A stretch of DNA of 54,044 bases. Source: Allobosea sp. (GTDB lineage Bacteria; Pseudomonadota; Alphaproteobacteria; Rhizobiales; Beijerinckiaceae). The stretch is taken from the NCBI RefSeq assembly GCF_017308015.1, contig NZ_JAFKFW010000032.1:1-54044 (forward strand), in the 5' to 3' direction. Of this stretch, positions 17,065 through 27,028 are shown in pieces. Position numbers and translations under genes: made by a program. The notes under the pieces were generated by a model that worked only from the letters and a program-made list of their open reading frames with translations, ran no database searches and was not told where the DNA came from. How positions within the stretch are numbered: position 1 is the first letter of the stretch; each line of letters starts with the position of its first letter.

Positions 17065-17493
17065 TCAGCCGCGCGCGCCGCCGATCACGCGGCAGAACGC
17101 CTTGCGAACGTAATCCTCCGGCGCGACCTGTCCGGCCTGGACCACGAAAACCGCATCGACACGGGTGCCCTTGCCGTTCTTGCGAGCGGTGATGCGCAGG
17201 GTCTGCGGGCGCCCCGAGCCGGTGGTTTCCTGGATGGCGAGGACGGCGCTCGTCGCCTTGTCGATGCGCATGTCGGCGAAGCCTTCAGCCGAAACGGCGG
17301 CGCCGAGATCGGCAAGGACGGAGGCCGGCTGGCGGTTGGGGATAAGGTCCCAGGTGCGGTAGCTCAGCCCCGTCACCATTGGCACGCCGTCGACCTTGAA
17401 GTTGCCGGCGCAGGGCTGAGCCATTGCAGGGGAGAGGCTGGCGAGCGCGAGGCCGGCGGCGAGGGGCATGCTGCGAAGGGCGGAAAAGCGCAT
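17065..17493 (-). CDS. Small secreted hypothetical protein
   Basis: 142 aa with a clear signal peptide (to about residue 25, ending AMA|QPC). The mature part has two cysteines (one near the start and one near the end, FCRVIGG) that could form a disulfide. GAGGAA 6 nt upstream fixes the ATG at 17493. I do not recognise the family. It is on the same strand as the CAP lipoprotein, with a 71-bp gap. Confidence 0.7.
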   Translation of the reverse strand: MRFSALRSMPLAAGLALASLSPAMAQPCAGNFKVDGVPMVTGLSYRTWDLIPNRQPASVLADLGAAVSAEGFADMRIDKATSAVLAIQETTGSGRPQTLRITARKNGKGTRVDAVFVVQAGQVAPEDYVRKAFCRVIGGARG

Positions 17494-17594
17494 CGTCGGT
17501 TCCTCAATCGTGAAATCGAACCACCCAGCAATGCGGGGACGGGGGCTGTCTTGCAATCCGGGCGTCATTTTCGTCGCGCCCTTGTCCCCAAAAC

Positions 17595-17623
17595 TTGACT
17601 TTCGCTACGGTCTTCCGCTTTAA
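17595..17623 (+). promoter_or_regulatory. Candidate housekeeping promoter of the ffh operon
   Basis: TTGACT (17595-17600), 17-nt spacer, CTTTAA (17618-17623), about 175 nt before the ffh ATG. It is the best match to a vegetative promoter in the 305-bp gap 17494-17798; the remainder is an uncharacterised leader with no visible gene. Confidence 0.55.
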
Positions 17624-17798
17624 GACCGCATCCGTTTCGCCGACATCGCCGAAACCACATCCGCCGACCGGGCCGCGCAGGCCGCTTTCATGAGCCCGGA
17701 GGTCAACGCCCGACAGCGCGATTGCGCCCTCGGGCGCGAAACCGCTTGGCGATGAGGTTCTGCGCTGAAGGCTTCCTGAGGCAAGCAGGCAGGTCCGC

Positions 17799-19385
17799 AT
17801 GTTCGGCACGCTGAGCGACAGGCTCTCCAGCATCCTCTCGGGGCTGACCCGCAGGGGGGCGCTGACCGAGGAGGACGTCAGCGCGGCCCTCCGCGAGGTG
17901 CGCCGCGCGCTGCTCGAAGCCGACGTCGCGCTCGAGGTCGTCCGCTCCTTCACCGACAAGGTGCGCGAGCGCGCCGTCGGCGCCGAGGTGCTGAAGTCGG
18001 TCACGCCCGGCCAGCAGGTCATCAAGATCGTCAACGACGTCCTGATCGAGACGCTGGGCGGCGAGGGCGAAGGCATCAATTTCGATGCCGTGCCGCCGGT
18101 CCCGGTCCTGATGGTCGGCCTGCAGGGCTCCGGCAAGACGACGTCGACCGCGAAGATCGCCAAGCGCCTGACCGAGCGCCACAAGAAGAAGGTGCTGATG
18201 GCATCGCTCGATACGCGACGCCCGGCCGCCATGGAACAGCTCGCCATCCTGGGCACCCAGGTCGGCGTGCAGACGCTGCCGATCGTCGCCGGCCAGTCGG
18301 CCGTGCAGATCGCCAAGCGCGCGGTCGAGGCGGCCCGTCTCGGCGGCTTCGACGTCGTGATGCTCGACACTGCCGGCCGCGTGACGCTCGACGACACGCT
18401 GATGGCCGAGGTCGCCGAGGTGAAGGCCGCGACCAATCCGCATGAAGTGCTGCTCGTCGCCGATGCGCTGACCGGCCAGGACGCCGTCAACACCGCGCGC
18501 GCCTTCGATGCCCGTGTCGGCCTCACCGGCATCGTGCTGACCCGCATGGACGGCGACTCGCGGGGTGGCGCGGCGCTCTCGATGCGCGCCGTCACCGGCA
18601 AGCCGATCAAGCTCGTCGGTATCGGCGAGAAGGTCGACGAGCTCGACGAATTCCATCCTTCGCGCGTCGCCAACCGCATCCTCGGCATGGGCGACATCGT
18701 CTCGCTGGTCGAGAAGGCGGCGCAGACGATCGATGCCGAGCAGGCGCAGGCCACGGCGCAGCGCATGGCCAAGGGCCAGTTCGACCTCTCCGACATGCGC
18801 GCCCAGCTCCAGCAGATGGAGAAGATGGGCGGCATCGGCGGCGTGATGGGCATGCTGCCCGGCATGAAGCAGGCGCAGTCGCAGCTCGCCAGCGCCGGCG
18901 TCGGCGACAAGATGTTCAAGAGCATGATCGCCGCGATCGACTCGATGACGCCGGCTGAACGCAAGAATCCCGACCTGCTCAAGAACAGCCGCAAGAAGCG
19001 CATCGCGGCCGGCTCCGGCACCACGGCCGAGCAGATCAACAAGCTGCTGAAGATGCATCGCGGCATGGCCGACGCCATGAAGATGATGGCCAAGCAGAAG
19101 GGCGGCATGCTCGGCAAGCTGGGCTCGATGTTCGGGCTCGGCGGTGGCATGGGCGCTGGATTGCCGGCCGGCATGCCCGATCCCTCGAAGATGGACCCGG
19201 CGCAGCTTGCGGAACTCCAGAAGCAGCTCGGTGCGGGCGGCGGCCTGCCCTCGATGCCGCCGGGCGGATTCCCCGGCCTGCCGAAGGGCGTCACCCCGCC
19301 GGCCGGGATGATGCCCAGGCTGCCGGGCCTCGGCGGCGGCGGGCTGCCCGGCCTGGGCGGGCCGTTCGGGGGTAAGAAGAAGTGA
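17799..19385 (+). CDS. ffh: Signal recognition particle GTPase Ffh (SRP54)
   Basis: Binds signal sequences as they leave the ribosome and delivers them to FtsY at the membrane. The N domain opens the protein ('GTLSDRLSSILSGLTRRGALTEEDV'), followed by the G domain with GLQGSGKTT, 'DTRRPAAMEQL', DTAGR and 'TRMDGDSRGGAALS', then a methionine-rich M domain ('MEKMGGIGGVMGMLPGM'). At 528 aa it is longer than E. coli Ffh because of a Gly/Met/Pro-rich tail of about 80 residues. First gene of the translation cluster; its stop overlaps the next start. Confidence 0.96.
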   Translation: MFGTLSDRLSSILSGLTRRGALTEEDVSAALREVRRALLEADVALEVVRSFTDKVRERAVGAEVLKSVTPGQQVIKIVNDVLIETLGGEGEGINFDAVPPVPVLMVGLQGSGKTTSTAKIAKRLTERHKKKVLMASLDTRRPAAMEQLAILGTQVGVQTLPIVAGQSAVQIAKRAVEAARLGGFDVVMLDTAGRVTLDDTLMAEVAEVKAATNPHEVLLVADALTGQDAVNTARAFDARVGLTGIVLTRMDGDSRGGAALSMRAVTGKPIKLVGIGEKVDELDEFHPSRVANRILGMGDIVSLVEKAAQTIDAEQAQATAQRMAKGQFDLSDMRAQLQQMEKMGGIGGVMGMLPGMKQAQSQLASAGVGDKMFKSMIAAIDSMTPAERKNPDLLKNSRKKRIAAGSGTTAEQINKLLKMHRGMADAMKMMAKQKGGMLGKLGSMFGLGGGMGAGLPAGMPDPSKMDPAQLAELQKQLGAGGGLPSMPPGGFPGLPKGVTPPAGMMPRLPGLGGGGLPGLGGPFGGKKK

Positions 19386-19897
19386 TTCCCGTTCTTGAAA
19401 CGGAGCGTCTGCGGCTGCGCGGCTGGACGGCCGCAGATTTCGACGTGCTCGTCGATTTCTATGCCGACGAGGAACTGACCCGCTATATCGGCGGCACCAG
19501 CGACCGACCGGATTCATGGCGCCGCCTCGCCGGGATGGCCGGGCATTGGGCGCTGCGCGGCCATGGCCTCTGGGCGCTGGAGGCGAAGGAGGACCAGCGG
19601 CTCGTCGGCTGGTGCGGTCTGCTCTCGCCGGAAGGCTGGCCCGAGCCCGAGATCGGCTGGAGCCTGTTCGCAGGCGAGCATGGGCGCGGCTACGCGACCG
19701 AGGCCGCGCTGCGCGTCCGTGACTATGCCTATCGAGACTTGGGATGGACCACGTTGATGAGCCTGGTCCATCCCGACAATCGACCCTCGATCCGTGTCGC
19801 CGAGCGTCTCGGCGCGCGCTTCGAGAAACCCTTCGTGATCCGTGGCACCGAGGTCGGCATCTACCGGCATCCGGCCGCCACGCCTGCGAAACACTGA
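19382..19897 (+). CDS. GNAT-family N-acetyltransferase (RimJ/RimL-like)
   Basis: 171 aa, with the family's beginning 'LETERLRLRGWTAADFD' and acetyl-CoA loop region 'GEHGRGYATEAALRVRDYAY', then 'SLVHPDNRPSIRVAERLGA'. The start is GTG overlapping the ffh stop (GTGA), so it should be translationally coupled to ffh. Relatives acetylate ribosomal or tRNA-linked amino groups, which would suit this neighbourhood, but many modify small molecules. rpsP follows after 30 bp. Confidence 0.85.
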   Translation: MIPVLETERLRLRGWTAADFDVLVDFYADEELTRYIGGTSDRPDSWRRLAGMAGHWALRGHGLWALEAKEDQRLVGWCGLLSPEGWPEPEIGWSLFAGEHGRGYATEAALRVRDYAYRDLGWTTLMSLVHPDNRPSIRVAERLGARFEKPFVIRGTEVGIYRHPAATPAKH

Positions 19898-19927
19898 ACC
19901 AAAACCAAACCTGACCGGAGAAAACCC

Positions 19928-20296
19928 ATGTCCCTCAAGATCCGCCTGACCCGCGGCGGCGCCAAGAAGCGCCCCTATTATCGCATCGTCGTCGCCGACT
20001 CGCGCTCGCCGCGCGATGGCCGCTTCATCGACAAGATCGGCTCCTATGATCCGATGAAGGCCAAGGACGCCGCTGACCGCGTCGTGCTCGACACCGAGAA
20101 GGTCCAGGCCTGGCTCGCCAAGGGCGCCCAGCCGACCGATCGCGTCCTGCGCTTCCTCGATGCCGCCGGCCTCGTCAAGCGCCCAGCCCGCAACAACCCG
20201 AACAAGGCTGTTCCCGGCGAGAAGGCCAAGGAGCGCGCCGAGAAGAAGGCCGAGAAGGCCGCTGCTCCGGCTGCCGAAGAAGCCGCCGAGGCGTGA
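19928..20296 (+). CDS. rpsP: 30S ribosomal protein S16
   Basis: Small-subunit assembly protein, 122 aa. It has the S16 core: '[32 protein letters not shown]', 'GSYDP', and '[18 protein letters not shown]'. The last 35 residues are a lysine/alanine/glutamate-rich tail common in alphaproteobacteria. Strong start with GGAG upstream. A terminator-like hairpin follows, which could set a higher level for rpsP than for rimM. Confidence 0.97.
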   Translation: MSLKIRLTRGGAKKRPYYRIVVADSRSPRDGRFIDKIGSYDPMKAKDAADRVVLDTEKVQAWLAKGAQPTDRVLRFLDAAGLVKRPARNNPNKAVPGEKAKERAEKKAEKAAAPAAEEAAEA

Positions 20297-20318
20297 GCCT
20301 GCTCGTCCGCACGTCAGT

Positions 20319-20354
20319 CTCGGGCGAAGCGCAGCTTCGGCCCGAGCGTTTTCT
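20319..20354 (+). terminator. Intra-operon attenuator between rpsP and rimM
   Basis: CTCGGGC-GAAGC-gca-GCTTC-G-GCCCGAG (20319-20346) gives a stem of about 12 bp with one bulge, followed by CGTTTTCT. It lies 22 nt after the rpsP stop, in the middle of the operon, and may terminate part of the transcripts. Confidence 0.6.
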
Positions 20355-20395
20355 CGAGGAGATGTCCGGCTCAAGGCCGGGCGTGGCGTGCTGAC

Positions 20396-20917
20396 ATGAG
20401 CGACCTCATCCTGCTTGGAATCGTCGGCGCGCCTCATGGCGTGCGCGGCGAGGTCAGGATCAAGACCTACACCGGCGATCCGCTCGGGATCGCCGATTAC
20501 GGCCCGCTGACCGACAGCAAGGGCCGCAGCTTCGAGATCACCGATATCCGTCCTGCCAAGGAAGTGGTCGTCGCCCGGCTCAAGGGTGTGACGACCCGCG
20601 AGGCTGCCGAGGCACTGAACGGGACCGAATTGTTCGTGCCCCGCGACAAGCTCTCGGCGGATGAGGACGAGGACGAGTTCCTGCATGCCGATCTCATCGG
20701 CTGCCATGTCGCCGGGCCTGATGGAGCGGTGCTCGGCACCGTGACCGGAGTCGAGAACTATGGCGCAGGCGACCTGCTCGACATCAAGACGCCGGACGGA
20801 CGATTCGTTTTGATGCCCTTCACCAAGGCCTTTGCGCCGCGTATCGACATCGCCACGCGCCGGATCGAGGCCGAGCCCCCTTTGGGATTGTTCGAGCCCG
20901 ACGATGACAAGCAATAG
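20396..20917 (+). CDS. rimM: Ribosome maturation factor RimM
   Basis: Assists 30S head assembly by binding S19. The 173-aa protein has the N-terminal barrel ('ILLGIVGAPHGVRGEVRIKTYTG', 'TTREAAEALNGTELFV') and the PRC-barrel-type C-terminal half ('AVLGTVTGVENYGAGDLLDIK', 'VLMPFTKAFAPRIDI'). It precedes the HAD gene, whose ATG lies 14 bp inside the end of rimM. Confidence 0.95.
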   Translation: MSDLILLGIVGAPHGVRGEVRIKTYTGDPLGIADYGPLTDSKGRSFEITDIRPAKEVVVARLKGVTTREAAEALNGTELFVPRDKLSADEDEDEFLHADLIGCHVAGPDGAVLGTVTGVENYGAGDLLDIKTPDGRFVLMPFTKAFAPRIDIATRRIEAEPPLGLFEPDDDKQ

Positions 20918-21575
20918 GCCTGCCCGCGCGCTGATCTTCGACATGGACGGTACCATCGTCGACAATATGCGCTTTCATGACGATGCCTGGGAAAGCTGGC
21001 ACGTCAGCAATCAATTGCCCTTCGATCGCAGCACCTTCGCGGCGCGTACGGCCGGCATGGCCGGCAACGAGATCATCTCCTCCTATTTCCCGCAGGCCGC
21101 CGTGGCCGAGCTCGACGCGATGAGCGACGCCAAGGAAGCGCTCTATCGCGAGGCCTACCTGCCACACGTCGCCGCGACCGCCGGTTTCCTGGACCTGATC
21201 GCACGTGCCGAGAAGGCGGGTGTGCCGATGGCGGTCGGGACGGCGGCGCCCCCGGCCAATATCGAGGTTGTCCTCGATACGCTCGGCCTGCGCCAGCGCT
21301 TCGCGACGATCGTCTCGCCGAGCCAGGGCTTCCGCGGCAAGCCGCATCCCGACATGTTCCTGGCCGCCGCCGAGCGGATGAAAGTTGATCCGGCCGACTG
21401 CATCGTCTTCGAGGATGCGCCGCTGGGTGTCGAGGCCGCGCGCCGTGCCGGCATGCGGGCCGTGGCGCTGCTCACCATGCTCGGCCCCGAGGGGTTTGAG
21501 GGCTATGACAACCTGATCGCTTCGGCTCGCGATTTCACGGCGCTGGACGGGCTGCCGGCGCTGCGCTTTGCTTGA
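20904..21575 (+). CDS. HAD-superfamily hydrolase, beta-phosphoglucomutase-like
   Basis: A 223-aa HAD subfamily IA enzyme. Motif I is [10 protein letters not shown], motif II sits in 'AVGTAAPP', the lysine in '[11 protein letters not shown]' is motif III and '[18 protein letters not shown]' supplies motif IV. The helical cap between residues about 20 and 90 resembles phosphoglucomutase and phosphatase members. It overlaps rimM and ends just before trmD, an unusual insertion into the rimM-trmD pair. A sugar-phosphate substrate is likely but not established. Confidence 0.88.
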   Translation: MTSNRPARALIFDMDGTIVDNMRFHDDAWESWHVSNQLPFDRSTFAARTAGMAGNEIISSYFPQAAVAELDAMSDAKEALYREAYLPHVAATAGFLDLIARAEKAGVPMAVGTAAPPANIEVVLDTLGLRQRFATIVSPSQGFRGKPHPDMFLAAAERMKVDPADCIVFEDAPLGVEAARRAGMRAVALLTMLGPEGFEGYDNLIASARDFTALDGLPALRFA

Positions 21576-21579
21576 AGGC

Positions 21580-22275
21580 ATGTCCTTCCGCGCCTCGATC
21601 CTGACGCTCTATCCGGAGATGTTTCCGGGGCCGCTCGGCATCTCGCTGGCAGGCGAGGGGCTGCGCAAGGGGCTGTGGTCGCTCGATACCCATCAGATCC
21701 GCGAACACGGCATCGGCCGCCATCGCAATGTCGACGACAACCCGGCCGGCGGTGGCGCCGGCATGGTGCTGCGCTGCGACGTGCTGGCGGCCGCGATCGA
21801 TGCGGCGGTGCCGGCGGATGACCTGCGCCCGCGCCTGCTGATGTCTCCGCGGGGGCGCCCGCTCAAGCAGGAACAGGTCCGCGACTGGGCTGAAGGCCCC
21901 GGCCTCGTCATCGTCTGCGGGCGCTTCGAGGGCGTCGACGAACGGGTGATCGAGGGCCGCAACCTGATCGAGGTTTCGATCGGCGACTACATCCTCTCCG
22001 GCGGAGAGATGGCGGCGCTGACCCTGCTCGATGCCTGCGTGCGCCTGATCCCCGGTGTCATGGGCAAGGTCGCGTCCGGTGAGGACGAGAGCTTCGAGAA
22101 CGGATTGCTCGAATATCCGCACTATACCCGCCCGCGCGAATGGGAGGGCAGGGGCCTGCCGGATGCGCTGCTCTCCGGAGACCATGCCCGCATCGCGAAA
22201 TGGCGGCGCGAGCAGGCGGAGCGGATCACACGGGAGCGGCGGCCTGACCTGCTCGCCAGGCGCGATCAGGGATAG
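21580..22275 (+). CDS. trmD: tRNA (guanosine(37)-N1)-methyltransferase
   Basis: Adds the m1G37 methyl group needed to hold the reading frame at proline, leucine and arginine codons. The 231-aa SPOUT protein shows '[13 protein letters not shown]', '[16 protein letters not shown]', the trefoil-knot strings '[14 protein letters not shown]' and '[17 protein letters not shown]', and the catalytic '[18 protein letters not shown]'. ATG 21580 starts the conserved part; a TTG at 21568 would overlap the HAD gene. Its stop overlaps the convergent rhodanese gene by 10 bp. Confidence 0.96.
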   Translation: MSFRASILTLYPEMFPGPLGISLAGEGLRKGLWSLDTHQIREHGIGRHRNVDDNPAGGGAGMVLRCDVLAAAIDAAVPADDLRPRLLMSPRGRPLKQEQVRDWAEGPGLVIVCGRFEGVDERVIEGRNLIEVSIGDYILSGGEMAALTLLDACVRLIPGVMGKVASGEDESFENGLLEYPHYTRPREWEGRGLPDALLSGDHARIAKWRREQAERITRERRPDLLARRDQG

Positions 22276-22688
22276 GCCGACACCGGCAGCTTCTCGGCCA
22301 GCCAGCCGCCCGGCCCGAGCATGCCGCCGCGCACGCCGGCGAGATCGCGCCAGCCACGTCCGCCGAGCTTCTGCGCCACGGCGACCGCCTGCGCACCGGT
22401 CCGATCGATCAGGACGATGCGCTTGCCGGGATGGTCGAGGCGAAGCGCGGCGATCCTGACCTCGAATGCCGGCGCATCGAAGTCCAGCGCGACAGCGCCC
22501 TGCGGCAGGCCGGTATCGGCCCATTCCTGCGTACCGCGGATATCGATCAGCAGGATGCGCTTTGCCTGCGTCGCTTCATAAGCTTCGCGAGGCGAGAGCG
22601 TCGGCACCGACTGCCCGAAAACGAAAGAGGCCGGGAGCATGAAGCTCCCGGCCAGAACGACCCGGCGCGTTGCGGTGCCCTTGATCAC
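22266..22688 (-). CDS. Exported rhodanese-like protein lacking the catalytic cysteine
   Basis: 140 aa, starting with GTG at 22688, 5 nt after the aminotransferase stop. An N-terminal signal peptide (to about FVFGQ) is followed by one rhodanese domain ('[31 protein letters not shown]', '[16 protein letters not shown]', '[20 protein letters not shown]'). Where active rhodaneses have Cys at the start of the loop, this protein has Asp (DRTGAQ), so sulfur transfer is unlikely. It may bind a ligand or partner. Coupled to the upstream gene by position. Confidence 0.8.
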   Translation of the reverse strand: MIKGTATRRVVLAGSFMLPASFVFGQSVPTLSPREAYEATQAKRILLIDIRGTQEWADTGLPQGAVALDFDAPAFEVRIAALRLDHPGKRIVLIDRTGAQAVAVAQKLGGRGWRDLAGVRGGMLGPGGWLAEKLPVSAYP

Positions 22689-22693
22689 GAGGT

Positions 22694-23959
<1,266 letters not shown>

Positions 23960-24060
23960 TCAAGGCCAACGATCGCAAGCGCAACTGCTTGATGGTTTGC
24001 AGAAGCGTCATGAATTCCGGGCGGTTTGCCCTTGCGCTCCGGGCATGCGAAGGCCGGTCC

Positions 24061-24543
24061 ATGACGAATGCTGCCGGAACGATCGCGATCTATGTCGACG
24101 CCGACGCCTGCCCGGTGAAGGACGAGGTCTATCGTGTTGCCGGCCGCCACAGTCTGCATGTCTTCGTCGTCGCCAACAGCTTCCTCAACGTGCCGCGAGA
24201 ACCCTGGATCGAGCGGGTGACGGTGCCCGGCAGTTTCGACGCCGCCGACAACTGGATCGCGGAGCGGGTTTCGCGCGGGGCGATCGTGATCACCGCGGAC
24301 ATTCCGCTGGCCGATCGCTGCATCAAGGCCGGTGCCGATGTCATCGGGCCGACCGGAAAGCCCTTCACGGAGGCCTCGATCGGCATGGCGCTGGCGACGC
24401 GTGACATGATGGAGGACCTGCGCGCGATGGGCGGCGTGCAGGGCGGGCCGAAGCCGTTCTCGCAGAAGGACCGCTCGGCCTTCCTGCAGGCGCTCGACCT
24501 TTCGGTCCAGCGGTTGAAGCGGGCGGGCTTCTTCGGCGGCTAG
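24061..24543 (+). CDS. DUF188 protein (YaiI/YqxD family)
   Basis: 160 aa, recognisable from '[18 protein letters not shown]', '[17 protein letters not shown]' and '[15 protein letters not shown]'. The aspartate-rich N-terminus fits the NYN/PIN-like nuclease fold assigned to this family; the biological role is not known. ATG 24061 begins the conserved part; the frame is open 24 codons upstream but without similarity. A repeat element follows. Confidence 0.88.
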   Translation: MTNAAGTIAIYVDADACPVKDEVYRVAGRHSLHVFVVANSFLNVPREPWIERVTVPGSFDAADNWIAERVSRGAIVITADIPLADRCIKAGADVIGPTGKPFTEASIGMALATRDMMEDLRAMGGVQGGPKPFSQKDRSAFLQALDLSVQRLKRAGFFGG

Positions 24544-24564
24544 AGGCCTTCCGATCGGCATAAG

Positions 24565-24650
24565 CCGTCGTTGCGAGAAGCGCAGCGACGAAGCAATCCA
24601 GGGAGGGGCGATATTTCAGGTTCGTTCCCCCGATTGCTTTGCTGAGCTTG
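24565..24650. repeat. Dispersed palindromic repeat (GTCGTTGCGAG type)
   Basis: GTCGTTGC...GCAGCGAC (24567-24589) followed by AAGCAAT (24591-24597) paired with ATTGCTT (24633-24639). The core resembles a short intergenic repeat widespread in Bradyrhizobium and relatives. It lies about 25 bp after the DUF188 stop and could stabilise or end that transcript. Confidence 0.55.
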
Positions 24651-24774
24651 CCGTGGCGCGCGGCGCCGTGCCGCCCGCCATGACTTTGGCATTGCTGGAC
24701 GCATCGTGCCTTTGCCCCTAAACCTCCCGGTCAAAGCAGGCTCGCCATTCAGGCGGGCGCCCGGGAGGAAGCCC

Positions 24775-25749
24775 ATGTCGTTGACCCGCCGTTCCACGCT
24801 CGGCCTGATGGCCGGCGCCGTCTTTGCTCCGTCGATCGTCCGGGCCCAGAGCTTCCCCAGCAAGGTCGTCACTCTGGTTGTGCCCTATCCGGCGGGCGGG
24901 CCGACCGATGCCATCGCACGTTTCGTAGCGCAGGATCTCGCAGTGGCCTTCGGGCATAACGTGGTGGTCGACAACCGCGCCGGGGCGTCTGGCGCCGTCG
25001 GCACGCGCGCCGTCGCCCATGGCCCGGCCGATGGCTACACCATCGTCTTCGGCAACAACCAGACGCATGGCAACAACATGTTCCTGCTGAAGGAGCCCGG
25101 CTACGACGCGGTGAAGGATTTCGCGCCGCTCGCCGGCGTCGGTGCCTTCGAGCATGCCTTCGTCGTACGCAATGGCCTGCCGGTGAAGAACATCCAGGAG
25201 CTGATCGCGCTGGCCAAGGCCGATCCGGGCAAGCTCAACTACGGCTCGACCGGCGTCGGTTCCGGCTCGCATCTGGCGATGGAGCTGTTCATGCAGCGTA
25301 CCGGTATCAAGATGACGCACGTGCCCTTTAGGGGGGCGGCGCCGCTGGTGCAGGAGATCGTCGCCGACCGCATCGACATCGCCAACTCGACGCTGCCGAG
25401 CGTGCTGGAGCAGATCAACTCCGGCACGTTGCGCGCTCTGGCCCTGGCGAGCCCGGAGCGCAACCCGCGCGCCAAGAACATCCCGACACTGCGGGAGCAG
25501 GGCGTCAGCAATGCCGATGCCGATTCCTGGGCGGCCTTCTTCGTCCCGGCCAAGACGCCGGATGCCGTGCTCGATACCCTCTCCAAGGCGGTGCTCGCCT
25601 CGCTGAACAAGCCGGAGACGCGCGAGGCGATCCTGAAGCTCGGATTCACGCTCAAGGTGCGCGATCCCGCGGCGTTCAAGCCCTATCACGCGCAGGAAAT
25701 CGCCACGTGGAAGCAGATCATCACCGATGCCGGCGTGAAGCCGGAGTAA
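24775..25749 (+). CDS. Bug-family (TTT) tricarboxylate-binding receptor, orphan
   Basis: Periplasmic solute receptor, 324 aa. An RR-type signal peptide (MSLTRRSTLGLMAGAVFAPSIVRA) is followed by family marks 'VVPYPAGGPTDAIARFVA', 'VVDNRAGASGAVGTRAVA', 'YGSTGVGSGSHLAMELFM' and 'VPFRGAAPLVQEIVADRID'. GGGAGGAA lies 6 nt upstream of ATG 24775. No TctA or TctB membrane component is within the window, which is common for Bug paralogues. The ligand may be a carboxylate. Confidence 0.88.
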   Translation: MSLTRRSTLGLMAGAVFAPSIVRAQSFPSKVVTLVVPYPAGGPTDAIARFVAQDLAVAFGHNVVVDNRAGASGAVGTRAVAHGPADGYTIVFGNNQTHGNNMFLLKEPGYDAVKDFAPLAGVGAFEHAFVVRNGLPVKNIQELIALAKADPGKLNYGSTGVGSGSHLAMELFMQRTGIKMTHVPFRGAAPLVQEIVADRIDIANSTLPSVLEQINSGTLRALALASPERNPRAKNIPTLREQGVSNADADSWAAFFVPAKTPDAVLDTLSKAVLASLNKPETREAILKLGFTLKVRDPAAFKPYHAQEIATWKQIITDAGVKPE

Positions 25750-25800
25750 GAGCGACGCTCTCCCCATTCTCAGCGGGAGAAACCGCGTAAGCGGCCGTGT

Positions 25801-25845
25801 CGAGGGATGCGTCGATGATCTCGCAGCTTGCGGAAGCATCCCTCG
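25801..25845. repeat. Long-loop inverted repeat in the Bug-PAP2 gap
   Basis: CGAGGGATGC (25801-25810) pairs perfectly with GCATCCCTCG (25836-25845) around a 25-nt loop. It is either a terminator for the receptor gene or another member of the dispersed palindromes. Confidence 0.4.
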
Positions 25846-25946
25846 TTCGACGAAAGCGGTTGATCGACGCAGTTCGCGATCGGCTTGCGGGACTTTAACC
25901 AATCACCTTGACCTCGCCTTAAAGGCTGTCGTGCACGGTGCCGTGC

Positions 25947-26927
25947 ATGCTCCGGCGCGGTCAGATGGCGAGGTCCTCAGTGAGTGTGGCGCAACGATCG
26001 AATCGTTTGGCCTGGACCGTCATCGGGGCCTTGCTGCTGGCCGATCTCGCCTGGATGTCGCAGACGGCGATTTCCGTCGCCCCGTGGTCGCTGATCGGTC
26101 CGCTCGCAGTCGGTGCGGGCCTGGCGGGACTGGCCGCCTTTTATCGTGTTCGGCGGCGGGAACCGCGGCTGGCCGATGCGTTGGATCTCGTCGGGCAGAT
26201 GACTGCGTTCATGGTGCTCAGCGCGTTGTTCTCCTATCTTGTGGTGACGCCGGGCCTGCCGATGCAGGATTCCGTCCTCGACGCTGCCGATCGCGCGATG
26301 GGGCTGGATTGGCTCGCCTTTCTGCGATGGCTGGATGGCCATGCCTGGTTCGCCCGCATCCTGAGCTTCACCTATGCGAGCTTCATGCCGCAGATTCTGT
26401 TGCTGCTGGTCGTTCTGCCTTTCATGGGGCAGGGGCGAGCGGCACGAGTGACCGTCCTCGCCATGATCCTGGCCGGTGTCGTCACCATCTCGATCTCGGG
26501 CCTGCTGCCGGCGCTCTCGACTTTCGCCCATTACAGGGTCGACCTTGCCGAGTATCCGCAACTCAAGCCCGCTGCTGCCTTCATCCATCTGCCGGACCTG
26601 CTCGCCGCCCATGCCGGCCAACCGCTGCATCTCGACCTCATGAAGGCACACGGCATCATCACCTTTCCATCCTATCATGCGGCGCTGGGGCTGCTCGCGC
26701 TGCTGGGGGCATGGTCCAATCGCTGGCTGCGCTGGCCGCTTTTCGTCGTCAACGTCCTGATGATCGTCGCCACGCCGATCGATGGTGGGCACTATTTCAC
26801 TGACGTCCTGGGTGGACTGGCGATCGCGGCAGCCTGCCATGTCTGCGCACACCGCCTGCTCTTGCCGGTCGCGAGCGCGCAACGTGATGGAGGGCGTGTC
26901 CCGGCCGGAGTGCCTGCAGCTTCGTGA
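25947..26927 (+). CDS. PAP2-superfamily integral membrane protein
   Basis: About 326 aa with six or more hydrophobic segments. The phosphatase core is 'GIITFPSYHAALG' (S-x-H) and 'DGGHYFTDVLGG' (H-x3-D), as in the PAP2_3 branch that includes inositol-phosphorylceramide synthases and lipid phosphatases. A phosphate-transfer or phosphatase role on a lipid at the membrane is likely; the substrate is not shown. The start is uncertain: ATG 25947, ATG 25965 and GTG 25938 are in frame and none has a clear ribosome binding site. Confidence 0.78.
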   Translation: MLRRGQMARSSVSVAQRSNRLAWTVIGALLLADLAWMSQTAISVAPWSLIGPLAVGAGLAGLAAFYRVRRREPRLADALDLVGQMTAFMVLSALFSYLVVTPGLPMQDSVLDAADRAMGLDWLAFLRWLDGHAWFARILSFTYASFMPQILLLLVVLPFMGQGRAARVTVLAMILAGVVTISISGLLPALSTFAHYRVDLAEYPQLKPAAAFIHLPDLLAAHAGQPLHLDLMKAHGIITFPSYHAALGLLALLGAWSNRWLRWPLFVVNVLMIVATPIDGGHYFTDVLGGLAIAAACHVCAHRLLLPVASAQRDGGRVPAGVPAAS

Positions 26928-27028
26928 AGACGATTACCGGGTCAATCGTCGTTTTCGTCGATGTGCGGGCTGGCGGGGCCTCCTGGCGTTCCTATCTTGA
27001 AGGGGCCACGCTGCTTCAAGGATCTCCG

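Noticed and set aside
17504-19517. Long minus-strand frames opposite ffh (about 600 codons)
   Set aside because: They are antisense shadows of ffh and the GNAT gene with Ser/Pro- or Arg/His-rich translations and no domains.
25890-25925. TTAACCAAT near a TTGACC in the PAP2 upstream region as a CtrA site or promoter
   Set aside because: Only one half-site resembles CtrA and the -35/-10 spacing does not work, so I do not list it.
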